From positions 45,374,437 to 45,438,436 of the forward strand of contig NC_080575.1 in assembly GCF_029962835.1 (NCBI RefSeq): a stretch of 64,000 nt of DNA. Direction: 5' to 3'. This document shows positions 24,101 through 35,366 of the stretch, one piece after another. The DNA is from Magnolia sinica (Eukaryota; Streptophyta; Magnoliopsida; Magnoliales; Magnoliaceae). Below the pieces are notes generated by a model. That model saw only the letters and a program-made list of their open reading frames with translations, was not told the DNA's origin and ran no database searches. Every line of letters begins with the position of its first letter. The first letter of the stretch is position 1. Both the position numbers and the translations under genes were made by a program.

Positions 24101-25104
24101 CTCTGCTTTCTCAGTCCAAGCAAACTTAATATCCTTACGAATAAGTTGGGATAGCGGTTGGGCTATCTTTGAGAAGTCTTTAATGAACTACCGATAGTAG
24201 CCTATTAATCTAAGAAAACTTCTCACTTTCGTAACCAATTTGGGTTGCTTCCAATCTTGCACCGTTATTACCTCCGTAAGGTCTACAAATATCCCCTGCT
24301 TTGAAAGAACATGCCCAAGGAATTCACTTCTCCTTTCCTGAAGTCAAATTTTCGAAACTATGTGAATAACTAATGTTGCCTAAGTGTATTGAGAACTACC
24401 CACAGATGTTCTTCGTGAACTTCTTGGCTCTTAGAGTATAGAAGAATATCATTTATGAACATAACAACACAATATATATAGGTATGGTCTAAACACCATG
24501 TTCATAAGGTCTATGAACATAGCAGCGCCATTAGTGAGACCAAGAGGCATGACGAGGAACTTGTTTGCTCAAAGCTTTTCTTAAATGTTGTCTTCGATAC
24601 ATTTTCCTTCTTGACTCTTCGTTGGTGATATTTGGATTGTAGATCTATCTTTGAAAAGTATTGAGCACTCTTTAACTGATCAAATAGGTCATCAATCCTT
24701 GGTAATGGGTAAATATTTTTCACCGTCACATTATTCAATTTACGGTAATCAATGCACAACTATAACAATTCGTCTTTCTTCTCTGCGAACTCTATCAAAG
24801 CCCCCCATGGTGAAACACTTGGTTGGATAAAACCATAGTTTAAAATTTTATCTATTTGAGCCCTTAACTCTTCCCTTTCGCATGGAGGCATTTTGTATGC
24901 CAATAATATGATAAGTGTAGTACCAAGCACGAGATCAATAGCGAAATCAATTTCACATTGCTGCGGTTGTCTTAGTATGGTCTTAAATACATCGACGAAC
25001 TCTTATACTATCAGGGTTGTGTTTATAGATGGGCCATTATTACTTTCTTCTTAAGTAGCGAAGAAATATATACAACACTTAAAATTGACCTTGAGCTAAT
25101 TTTC
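24101..25104 (-). pseudogene. Element B: RT and protease-RT linker, decayed
   Basis: From 25104 downward the reading is the EFVDVF-like linker, [48 protein letters not shown] and then [15 protein letters not shown]. The catalytic FIDDIL has become FINDIL (Asn codon at 24451-24453, reverse). Frameshifts occur near 24560 and 24500. Homology ends at about 25104, where a Sirevirus-like LTR piece begins, so gag and the 5' LTR of element B are gone. Confidence 0.85.
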
Positions 25105-25177
25105 AGGTTCTACCTTAAAGCGCTTTTGTCTTATGAAATTTGACAATCTATGTATGCTTAACATAATAGCACTTACA
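25105..25177 (-). mobile_element. N-family LTR start, 73 bp remnant
   Basis: Reverse strand TGTAAGTGCTATTATG then GTCAAATTTCATAAGAC. It matches the first bases of the LTRs ending at 35366 and 53327. It is cut where element B begins. Confidence 0.7.
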
Positions 25178-25740
25178 TAAAGGTTTACGGTTAACCTAAT
25201 TTTAAACCATTGATAGTGAAATCCAATACACTCTAGGGTGGAGTAGGCACGTAGCCGAACCACTATATATTGTTACATTTGTGATGATTGCTCTTACTCA
25301 CATGTATTGACTGTTGGAATGTTTACATTATGCACAATATATGTTTGATATAATGCAACACTTAGATTTCTCACTATCTTAAAAGTTGAATATAAATGAC
25401 TTCTTGATAATCCTACTTGATTTGTTTGAAATTGGTGAAATTTATAGTTTAATAGGATTGAAGTTTTAAAAATCCTATTTACAAGCCTCTAGGATACTTG
25501 AACATATATCCATACTTCAATAGTAGCAGTCCTACCGCACTTCCAAAGTTAAGTGCTCTAACATACAATCTAATTAAACCATCCATACAATCTTAACTAA
25601 TCAAACACATAATCATGAATAAAATTATACTTAAATGACAATAAAAAATATAAGCATGTATAGTGGTTTGATTTTCCTATACTACACTACTGACGGATGC
25701 ACTCTCCTCGAGTGTATCAGTATTCACTATATTAGGAGTT
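25178..25740. other. Sirevirus-like LTR U5 pieces in opposite orientations
   Basis: 25178-25300 reads like plus-strand LTR R/U5 (GGTTAACCT, GGGTGGAGTAGGCACGTAG, CCGAACCACTATA), as at 36065-36170. 25640-25740 reads the same words in reverse (ATAGTGGTTTGATTTTCC). The middle is AT-rich with no supported feature. Confidence 0.45.
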
Positions 25741-25896
25741 TTCAATAGGTTCACCCTTAACCTTTACAAGTGTACACTCCTGCCAGAGGATTACATAAGG
25801 TATTACAAATATATATTCTCATCGAAGGCTTACACAAGGACTTGACACATGTACACTCCTGTTGGAGGCTTACATAAGGACTTAACAAAGGTACAC
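25740..25896 (-). repeat. Minisatellite of outer S2 LTR
   Basis: About three units of 50-55 bp (GTACACTCC.GTTGGAGGCTTACA-TAAGGACTTA). It resumes at 32033 after the S-family insertion (TACACTTCCATCGAAGGCTTACA), which shows one array split by that insertion. Confidence 0.65.
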
Positions 25897-26289
25897 TGAA
25901 ATTACAGGGTAAATCGCTATTGTAGAAGTACGGAGTTATTTCCAAGTGTCTTAGAGGGGGTGAATGGGACATTTAAACTTTCAAACTAACTTATAAATTA
26001 ATCCAATTGAGTTATACAAAATAAAGCAGGATTAATATAAGATCATTCACCCTCAAACATACGGATAACAAAATATATAAATGTGTTGTGTTGTGTAAAG
26101 CATGAACTGTACATGATGCAAGCATATTATAAATCAACATACATGAGACACAGGCAAGCATCACAAACACATCAATATATAATGATTTGGCTACTTGCCT
26201 ACTCCTCTCCCAGTGGACACACTCTCTCCTAGAGTGTTCCAGATTTTACTATCCAATGGTTTTAAATCAAGTTAACCATGAACCTTCAC

Positions 26290-26440
26290 AACCCTATACA
26301 AGGACTCTAGATTTATGTCCTACACAAGGACAAAGGTCCTACACACGAACCTGAGTTTTAGGCACACAAGACAAGGTCCTACACAAGGGCCTGAGGTTTA
26401 GGCACACAAGCCAAGGTCCTACACAAGGGCCTAAGGTTTA
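26290..26440 (-). repeat. About 44 bp minisatellite in S LTR
   Basis: Units of AGGTTTAGGCACACAAGCC-AAGGTCCTACACAAGGGCCT. The array is interrupted by the solo LTR and resumes at 30355 with GGCACACAAGCCAAGG. Confidence 0.8.
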
Positions 26441-27394
26441 AGTTGTAACATCCCAAATTTTCACGGCTAGAGTTTATACTTGCGTCCGAGAAAATCGGGT
26501 GTTAATAATGTATGAATTGGATGCTTAAAAAATTATATCTTATTTTTTTATCATAATCACATCTAGTTACATTCATGAAGGTAACAATTCATGAAAATAA
26601 AATCAACTGTATTTATTATTTCACTAGAGTAAAAGAATTCAACAAATTATCAAATGCCCTCTCAATGAGAGCTTATTACATTATCGAGTTCACAGCGGAA
26701 ATATAAAACTAAATCATAAAACTATCTTCTTATTCATTCAATACAATCTTCCATAGAGAGATATCTCTAGGTCTTTAATCTGTACATCACATGCATCATC
26801 TGTATGGTTAGAGAGGGTCAATGCCTTACTCATAGTGATGGTTATCCTTTAAGATAAAAATGATTCAAGAGATTCACAAAAGTAATGTAATGATTCTGAT
26901 ACGTCCCGTACTCCACCACTACGAGAGGTATTAGCATACACAACCAATATATATATGAATGCATGCCTAGCAGAGTGTGTGCAGGTTGTCATACGTAGTG
27001 ATTATCATAATATGGAATATAATTCATAGAAAATCTGACTCGCCCCCCATCCCATAACTATAGAGATTCGCCGGCGTGTCCAACGTTAATGTGGATTTAT
27101 GTGAATATCTCAAAGTAACACAACAACGTGGTTGAGGGATTTACTTAACACGATGTGTTCATAGAGATTTACTTACATCGATTGTACACCACGCCAACTA
27201 ACCAATGAAATTACGTGCCGACTAAGAGGGCCGCTAACCGTATCGCAATACATCAATGATAAATATTTGAATCACTAGTTGTGATACCTTTAACACATCA
27301 CTTACATTGATAGAGAGATAATTCAAATTATAGGAGTTTTGGAATTCCAAGGCACATACCCAAGCCATAAGTAAAATAGCACACGACTAATAAA

Positions 27395-27560
27395 ATAAAG
27401 AGGAGAGTAGCAATGGCTAACTCAACAGAGAGGAGAGTATCAATGGCCAACTCAACAAAGAAGAGAGTAGCAATAGCTAACTCAACAAAGAGGAGAGTGG
27501 CAATGGCCAATTCAATAAAGAGAAAAGCAGCAAGGGCTAACTCAACAAAACTGGTAAAAG
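27395..27560 (-). repeat. 30 bp minisatellite in LTR1
   Basis: About five units of AACTCAACAAAGAGGAGAGT-AGCAATGGCC. The same array, in reverse, is at 45855-46035 in the related LTR. Its translation, a repeated VELAIATLLF peptide, is only a reading of the repeat. Confidence 0.9.
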
Positions 27561-28378
27561 CTAGGGCAAAGCTTGTATCTATTGTCCCACAAAAATAATG
27601 AAGATCACTCATAATTAACATCATACCATAATTCCAAAGGGTAGATAATTGTTGGTGGTAAATTAAACAATTACAAAAGAGAATCATAGTAACATGAGAG
27701 CATGTAAAAAAGGTAAGATCATATCAACTTAAATCAAAGTAAGCTTAAAAGGAAAAACCCTCACCTTAAAGTTGGATTATCCTCTTGTATTGTTAGATTT
27801 TTGTGCACGTACTGTAGGGTTGAATTGTCATTTCAGGGTTTATTATCTATCCAAACGAACTCATGATCCAGCGTATGCACCTATTAAGTCGACTCAGTTC
27901 GACTCAGCCCATAAATCTATAGGTGAAATTAAAAATTAATACATATAACAAATTCATATTAGCAATTAAGGATTAAAACATGGGAGTTACCTTTCTTGCT
28001 TAAAGGATCGACTCTAGATACTAATTTGTGGCTGGGTGGATCAATGATCATACCCAGACGTTCTTGTGACCCGATTTCTCTCTCCCTCTCTCTTTCTTTC
28101 TCTCTCCCTATCTCTCTATTGTTAGACGACTGGCCAGGATCACTCCCCTCTCTCTTTCTTTCTCTCCCCCTATCTCTTTATTACTGGATGGCTAGCAAGG
28201 ATCACTCTAACCAAATCCAACTTTTTGGATCGATTCAGCGGATCTAGGGGCTGTTCACGGCACTCGATCCTCCTTTCTCTCCTTCTTTCTCACGATCTCC
28301 TCCCCTTTTTCTTCCTTCTACTTTGCCTTATTTTTCTCCTAGATTATCTGGCTATCACTCTTTCTAGATTGGGTGGCC

Positions 28379-28385
28379 TTTTATA
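28379..28385 (-). promoter_or_regulatory. TATA box of solo LTR1
   Basis: Reverse strand TATAAAA in CTTTATAAAAGGCC. A pyrimidine/purine-rich leader with CTCT runs (28070-28330) follows on the transcript side. Confidence 0.5.
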
Positions 28386-28595
28386 AAGAGTTCGGCCAAT
28401 TTTACGTGAGGTTCCTACCTCACGACTTGCTGTAACAAAGGTGTGCACACGGTGTGTTTACTCATGATGACATTAGTAGTTGTTTGATTCGAATAGTGGT
28501 CTTAATGACCTGTTTCCTCTAGTATTCTAGGGAATACCTCATGTTCAAGCGGGCCACTCAGTGATTGGATTGGATCTTGAAAGAGTGGAAGTTCA

Positions 28596-29199
28596 ATGAT
28601 CAACGATTGGCGTTCAAACAAAGAAGATAATCATTGTTTTAATGACAACTTCCATTACGGCCCATATTTCCTCGAACTGATTTCAATGGACGTTTTAGAT
28701 TGTTTCACAAGAACTTGTGGGCACAAGAAATCAAAGGTTCAGCAAGATTTCATAGATGGGTTTCATGAAAGAAGCTTCCACATAGTTCAAGGAAATTTGG
28801 CAGAGATACCGTGTTTAACTTGCTTTTCTCAGCTCCTTCCCTTATTAGAAGGAGTCAGAATCCTTCCAGGAACATACAGAGGGCTTGGTTTATCGATAAA
28901 AAACTTGTTTGAATTGGTTTTGGTGCTAGGCTTTGCATCGAAAACCTTCGTTGCCACTTATAGTTGCGAGAAACATGGTTTGAATGCGATGTGTTGCTTG
29001 AATTTCAGAGATGGAAGATGCTCAGGCGAATGGTCGTGATCATCCTAGTGCAGGTCTAAATGGTGCAGATTTTCGGTTAGGATGCTGGGTTAGCATGTGT
29101 TCCGCCTCTAGTGCAGGAGAGAAAATAGGAAGTTTCCTATTTAGACGTGATCCCCTTGCGAGAAGATCTTCTCTTCCAGTAACATGTATACGGGGTTAA
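28596..29199 (+). other. Unidentified overlapping ORFs in U3 of solo LTR1
   Basis: A 147-codon ORF (28596-29039, MINDWRSNKEDNHCFND...) overlaps a 62-codon one (29011-29199) in another frame. They run opposite to the LTR. Neither is recognised, and no retrotransposon motif is present. The related LTR at 44157 has a U3 of about 1.04 kb against nearly 2 kb here, so extra DNA may have been captured. This could be a host-gene fragment or chance; I have no family match. Confidence 0.25.
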
Positions 29200-30354
29200 G
29201 TGAGGTCCACTATGAGGTTTTTCAGAAATTCCACTTCGCTCATCAGTCTAGTCGAGTCATGTTGGCCCATGAGCCTAGATATGCAGCCGATCCGAGCTTA
29301 TATAAGCTTATTTTGGAAATTCTCCTAGTGGATGCCCAAAAACGGACTTAATCTCAATTAGTGGTTCATGCTTAATCATAAGGGCTAAATTTTGGAGTAA
29401 ATGTGTAATCAGGATAGGCAAATGATTGGGCAAATTTTAGTGGTTTATCGATGGTTGGAAAAGTCTAAATCTAAAATGTCACATTTTGCGTTAAAAAGAA
29501 GGAACTGGCTTCAGCGTTCAACGATGTAGGATCATATATCGAGGTCTAAATTTTATATGATATTATAGTCATGTGAAGCCAAGGTGTGGTCCAATTTTGA
29601 GTTGCGATGGACGACAGGAAATGGTTAGATCTGAAGATCTAGATTTATACAGAGTTGGTAAGTCCTAAAAGGATAACTTGGCAGCTAAGTAAAAGCCTGC
29701 TAAAGTGGGGTCTTCATATTTTACACTTGGTCTATATGATGGTCAATCCAAGTCATTCATATGGAGGAAAATATTCTACTACAACCACCTATGAGCTTTC
29801 CTCACTCAATGGACACCAAAATCAATGATTAAGGGCTGACTTATTAATTGGGCCACTTTTACAATGATTTAAGGGTTGAAATTAGACGTGTATGGTTAAT
29901 TTATGATAATTAGGCCCGGTATAAAATTTTACATGAAACGGATAATGAGAACCATGTGATTTGGAATTCAAGGGTATAGGCTAATTGTATTTTCATAATT
30001 ATTACTGATCTAAGAGTTTTGTGAAATCTAATAGTTATACATAGTTATATGCACCTTTATAAACAATTCTTACAAAAGAACTTACATGTAAATCATTATG
30101 GATACAGAGTTATTCGTCAATTCTTTTAAGGAAAAGTATATATGTCAAATCACATGATGGATGGTCTTGTTTAAAATCAACGATCAGATGGCTTGATCTA
30201 TAAATGGAGACTAATAGTCAAATTCACATTGGGGAATAGATGTAAGGTTAGGTTAGCTAGATTGGTACTGTACACATGTACATAATAAGTTAAATTCTAT
30301 GGTAACACTTGAGAACTTTCAATACTCGGGTATTGAAAAGTTCGGGGTGTTACA

Positions 30355-30984
30355 TAGGCACACAAGCCAAGGTCCCACAAAGGGGCCTACACGTACACTC
30401 CCATCGGAGGTTTATGAAAGGACTTTAGCAAGTTTTCAACTCAAACTCTGAATCTCAATCCTACACTAGGAAAGGGCTTCAGACTTAATAGACTCTAAGT
30501 ACTTACAGATAAGTGAATGAGCCCATTGTAGCACTTTGAAGATCTTCTTCTTGATGAAGAGTCTTCAGCTCCCTTGAACTGTAACCATTTGTAAATGCTC
30601 CAATCGTGGGGTGAGGTTGTTGGGTTTAGGGTTTGGTCTGATCTTCTCTAATGAATGATATGCATTAAAGATTTAGAGAAGATCCCCATGAGCTTAACAT
30701 TTAAGGATCCCAGCACTGTGATTTTCTAATGAGGAGTATTGCTGGAAGATCAATGAATACTAGAGTTCATAGTTCAATCCAAGCTATTGAATAGATCAAT
30801 AAATGCTTGAGCAATAAATTGAATGATAAACTCTTATGGGAAAGAAAGCTTGAAGATGAAGGTATTAACTATGGCAATTACTCTCTTGAAACTCTCTTCA
30901 ATCTAAGCTCAAAAGTCGAAGAAGCAACCCATGTGGTATATAAAGACAAAACCTAATAATAAAAAAAAGGTAGAAATTCTGACA
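30355..30984 (-). other. R/U5 part of S LTR
   Basis: Resumes the minisatellite, then TCAATCCTACACTAGGAAAGG and CTTACAGATAAGTGAATG, which match 42085-42160 in the second S copy. Non-coding. Confidence 0.65.
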
Positions 30985-31740
30985 TTGTTGATGCCATAGA
31001 AGGGTATTTGATGCCATCGAAGTTTCCTTCGAAGTCATCGAACATTCTCCGATTGCATCGACTTTCTACACAGATATTCAGTTGGGTGCAGGATAGATTT
31101 TGTCCATTCTCATCGAACAACCTTCGATGTCATCGACATGCACTTCGATCTCATCGAGGGATGGTTCGATTCCATTTGGATTCCCTTGAAAAATACACTT
31201 TGGTTGCTGGACTATTTGAGGCCTTTTTCGATGTCATCGATCACTGTTTCGATGTCATCGAGAGAAATATGAATTTCCTATAAAAATTCTCTTGACAGTT
31301 TGTCCCCTATTTCAATGTCATCGATCAGACTTCGATGCCATTGGAATTTGAATTCCAATTCCATCAAACGTCCGTTGATGTAATCGAAAATATATGATTT
31401 TCGTAAAAACCTTGCTGGACAAACTGGTCCATATTTCGATGTTATCTAACAATCTTCGATGTCATCAATAACATACCTCGATGTCATTTATAGAAGTTTG
31501 ATTGCATCGGAGAATACTTAGAATATTTCAAGTATAGTGGAAGGAAGAAGCCAAGGTCAATGTTATCGAAGTGGGCTTAATGTCATTGAAACTAATGTTT
31601 TGATGCCATCGAATATTACTCGATATAATTAACAATTTCCAGCATATATTCAATTTATTGCAGGAGAATTTGGCCATGTTTTTATGTAATTGAACTAGGT
31701 TCGCTGCCATTAGAACTATCCTCAATTGCACTTCGATGCA
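30985..31740 (-). repeat. U3 palindrome cluster, TTCGATGTCATCGAA type
   Basis: More than ten copies. Two perfect ones, TTCGATGTCATCGA, lie 21 bp apart at 31227-31240 and 31248-31261. Many others have one or two changes. It ends about 40 bp upstream (minus strand) of the TATATA region of this LTR. Confidence 0.88.
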
Positions 31741-32032
31741 ATCAACATGACATAAAATTTACTTATATAGTTCATAATTCCTCACATACTTAAAATATCC
31801 TAAACTAAGCTTACCAAGGATTTTCCAAAAACATTTGTGGGTGAGATTAGCTTCTTAGGGATAAGGTCATATACCTCAAGGGTTTGGTCAGGGAAGTGAG
31901 GCATTTGTTTACCTATATAGAGCACTCGAACTTCTTCAATTGATGAGTCTTTGATCTTGTGGTCTTCAATTTGGGGCTCACTTGACAGACTGACTCAACA
32001 CTTACATATATTGACAAATAAGGGCACTTTCA

Positions 32033-33179
32033 TACACTTCCATCGAAGGCTTACACAAGGACTTACACACGCACTCACCCGTGTTGGTGGCGATACAGTC
32101 TTATAAAGAACCAACGTGAGTTTATGTCACAAATTATATACTCAATCCTACACAAGGAAGGAGTATGAATGGACTCTATAATTAACACTTGTCAATTTGA
32201 GCCCCTTTGTTGCGCCTTGCTTGGGTTGCTTGATCAATGTTCTCCCGTGCTTTAATCAGCTCCCATTGTGCTCCCCTGATCATTAACACAAATGCTTCAG
32301 CTCCTACAATTGTTCATCATGCATGTGATGTGCCAATGAGGTGACCATGGCAAGGGAGGATGATGAAATCTCCTACAACTAATGGATAGTTGATTTTGTA
32401 GGGAATTTATTTAAATGGGTGCTCTAAAGGATTTAAACAATGATTTGACTATAGATTTAGTGTCTAATATCCAGAACATGGAGGAGATCAAGTTCATCTT
32501 CAAAGGGGGCTTGAAATACTCATTTAAGCGATAAATCACAAGGAAATGACTTAGATCTCTTTGGTTTAGAGGCTTAGGATGAGGAATAAGAGTGGAGAAT
32601 CACTTAGGCTTCTATTGCATGGAAAAACTCATTGAAATATCCAAGAAATGAATGACCATTTTATAGAAAAAGATTTCCAACGGCTAAAAAATGGCTAGTT
32701 AATGGCTCTGTCCATAGGATCGAAAGGCCCTTCTATGGGATCGAAGGTCCTTCGATAAGATCGAACTATCCTCGATCCCATTGAGAAAATTTTGGAATTT
32801 TCTATTTAGTTGTTAGACTGTTTATTAGATCTTATAGAGCTGGTCATCAATGACTTCAAGACCCATTGATAGACTCTTGATGAGATCGAGAACCACTCAA
32901 AAATTGTTGTTTTGCGCTATTGCATTTACAATAGCTTTGCGCATCTTTTAGCCTAACTTATTATATTCCATTAAGGCTCCTAAGGTAATGTGATAATTAA
33001 TCAAGATTTACCTATAAAATGTAAGGATCATCTAGAGACTAAGTTGTTTTAGATCTAAGGTTAGGGTCACCAAGGCACCTCAATTTACCTGTTCTTCACT
33101 CCTTGATGTCCAAGTCTTCATGTCTCTTTGTTCTTCAGCTTCCAATGGCTCAATCAACTCACTGACGAGTAAATGCCCG
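32033..33179 (-). mobile_element. Outer Sirevirus-like LTR fragment (S2)
   Basis: It has the same order as S on the minus strand. An ATCGATCC-type palindrome block (32715-32895, perfect TTCGATAAGATCGAA at 32751-32765) is followed by a TATA box (TATAAAA, 32659-32665) and a minisatellite that continues left of the S insertion at 25740-25896. Its start is cut by LTR N' at 33180. Confidence 0.65.
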
Positions 33180-33724
33180 TGTAAGTGTTGTTATGTTTAG
33201 CACACATAGATTATCAAATTTTTTAAGATAAAACTGCTTCAAAGTCAGATCATAAATATGGAATCATAACTACTCTACATGCCGGAAGATCAGCTTAAGA
33301 TGGACTTATGATCAACTCAAGATCGACACATCTTCTCAAGAAATTAATGCCCGAATTCAAAACAAGATCAAGTCAATGTTCAAGACAAGGTGTCACATAC
33401 ATTTATTAAAACACAGGTAGTATAACCCTATAAAGACCTTAGGTTTAGGTACTTTTAAAAATTCATTAACTTGGGTTTTAATAAGTGTTTTTTTTTATGG
33501 AATTTAGCCAGCTTAACTTCTAGTACGGCCAGCCTAACTTCCTCAGCCAACTTAACATCAAGCCCGAGAAAAATAACAAATTCTGTTGAAAATTCGACCA
33601 CCCTAAATTTTAATTCTGCTAGCCTAAGCTTAAAGTTTGGATATCCTAAGAAAGTTCAGGTCAAATTCCATTAATGCAAATCTTTGATTTTTACGGGAAT
33701 TCGGCCAGCCAAATTGTGATATTT

Positions 33725-35366
33725 TGAAAAGGAGAGCTTACGATGTCCAAGAAGAGGGAGGTGAATAGGATAATATCAAATAATCGAAACAAGTGTTGAA
33801 TATGTAAGTAATACAAAGATCTCAATTGCTTGAGTATTGAAACCTTGATTCCAAATAATTCGTAGGATAACCTTTACCTAAAGTTTTAGGTAGAACAACC
33901 TTATTTCACAAATTTCTTTAAAATCAAAACCTCAAACTTGTAAGAGTAAAATAAATAAGTACAACATTCACCACACAATTGAAATTAAATACATTTAATC
34001 TACCACAAATAAAATAAAAGGCATTCACTATATGACACAAAGAATTATAGTGGTTCAGTGCTTTAAAAACAGCCATACCTACTCCACTCCCAAAATTACT
34101 TCCCTCGTAATTTTGGCTTTGACTATGAAAAGGTTTTCACAGGATCACCTTAAAAGCCTGATACAATTCCTTGTGATTTTCACGGGCTATCACAATAAAA
34201 ACCGAAACTGAGATTTTACCAGGCTATCTCAGACAAAACCTTAAACTGAGATTTTCACAGGATATCTCAGAAAAACTTAAAAAGAGTTATAGAAGGTATA
34301 TTTATCTTCACCGTAGAAGACGTATCAGAAGCCTGTAGCAGAAGGACCTCTTTCTTGAATGTAGATGGTTCCATGTTCAGTCAGATAGAAAGGGTCTAAG
34401 GTTCTATTGATTTTAATTATGTTAAACCCAAAAACTACTTAAATCAATTCTCTTAGATCTTAAAAGAGGAATATAGTTTACTCTCTTAGATTAAACTTGA
34501 AAGATTTGAGATAAAAGGGAATTGAAAAAGCTATTTAAATAAATTATAAATACCGTTCAATAGCTTGTTAATAATGTGAGCTCTCTCTCTCTCTCTCTCT
34601 TGTAGAAGAATTCTGATAATTAAATTATGTAATTCAGAATGAGAGAAGAACTCAATTTATAGACAAAGAAGTTAGAACTTTGGCTAGCCCGAGATAGGCT
34701 TCGACTAACCCAAGTTCAATGGATTTCGAATTGCGTGAGATAAGGATTATCCGAAATTCGGTTAGCCCAAGGTTAACTTCGGCTGGCCGAACATCACAAT
34801 TTGGCTAGCCGAAATTGACCTTTGGTTGGCCGAAGTTCTCCAAATTTCAAAAGTTGAAACTGATGGAATTTGACCCAAATTTTCTCGGGTTGGCCAAATT
34901 CCAAACTTGGGCTAGCCGAATTTACAACAAAGGTTGTTATTCGCTACGAGCTTGAAGTTGGGCTGGCCGAACCATAAGTTAGGATAGCCAAATTCCAGGC
35001 AAAACAAGTATAAAAATCCATAATTAAACGATTTTAAAAGTATTTAGTCTTAAGGTCTTTCTACGGTTTTATATAACTTAACATATATCAAATATCTGAT
35101 TCAAAATGGCTCGATCTATATCTCGAACTTCATCTTGAATTTAAGCTCAATCTTTATCTCTAACTTCATCTTGAATTTAAGCTAATCTTGAGCCTGATCT
35201 TTCTTGAACATAGAATGATCTTGAGTTTGATCTTCTCTTGAACATAAACTGATCTTGAGCTTGATCTTCTCTTAAACATACACAAATCTTTGAAGATCTA
35301 CTATAAAGTGGTTTTGTCTTTATGAAATTTGACAACTAATGTGTGCTCAACATCTTAACACTTACA
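33725..35366 (-). mobile_element. N-family solo LTR (1642 bp) nested in N'
   Basis: Minus-strand start TGTAAGTGTTAAGATG at 35366 and end CTCTCCTTTTCA at 33725. Flanks TATTT/TGTTT agree in 4 of 5 bases. It carries a CAAGATCAAG array (35145-35290), palindromes (34680-34990), a TATA box (34655-34661) and a CCTATTCACCTCCCTCTTC tract. It landed in opposite orientation within the palindrome cluster of its own relative. Confidence 0.85.
34680..34990 (-). repeat. U3 palindrome cluster, TTCGGCTAGCCGAA type
   Basis: Copies such as TTCGGCTGGCCGAA (34778-34791, perfect arms TTCGGC/GCCGAA) and TTGGCTAGCCGAA (34801). The same type is found in N' (33490-33720, 35370-35500) and at 52820-52975. Confidence 0.85.

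Larger units (their letters stand above)
26444..30354 (-). mobile_element. Solo Tekay-like LTR (3911 bp), LTR1 type
   Basis: Plus-strand ends are TGTAACATCCCAAATTTT and CGGGGTGTTACA, inverted termini typical of Del/Tekay LTRs. 26444-27780 is the reverse complement of the 3' part of the LTR at 44157-47036, with scattered differences. A minus-strand TATA box (28379-28385) is followed by a CT-rich leader. Flanks TAAGT and TAGGC are a poor match (3 of 5), but the minisatellite broken on both sides proves an insertion. No internal coding region. Confidence 0.82.
25897..32032 (-). mobile_element. Sirevirus-like solo LTR, family S, with nested LTR
   Basis: Plus-strand ends are TGAAATTACAGGG (left) and GGGCACTTTCA (right), flanked by TACAC at 25892-25896 and 32033-32037, a perfect 5 bp target duplication. 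On the minus strand the order is start, palindrome cluster (31740-30985), TATA region (about 30937-30944), tandem repeats, then a GTCCCATTCACCCCCTCT tract. A 3.9 kb solo LTR (26444-30354) sits inside, so the S LTR itself is about 2.2 kb. A second copy is at 42054-43570. Confidence 0.8.

Noticed and set aside
27328..27687. 119-codon hydrophobic minus-strand ORF that looks membrane-like
   Set aside because: Its hydrophobic repeats are a reading of the 30 bp minisatellite; kept only as a low-interest finding.
31008..31283. 91-codon plus-strand ORF in the palindrome cluster
   Set aside because: Repetitive reading of TTCGATGTCATCGAA units; no independent signal.
17210..31740. Regularly spaced palindromic repeats as a CRISPR array
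   Set aside because: Units are too short and degenerate, spacers irregular, context is eukaryotic LTR DNA with no cas genes.
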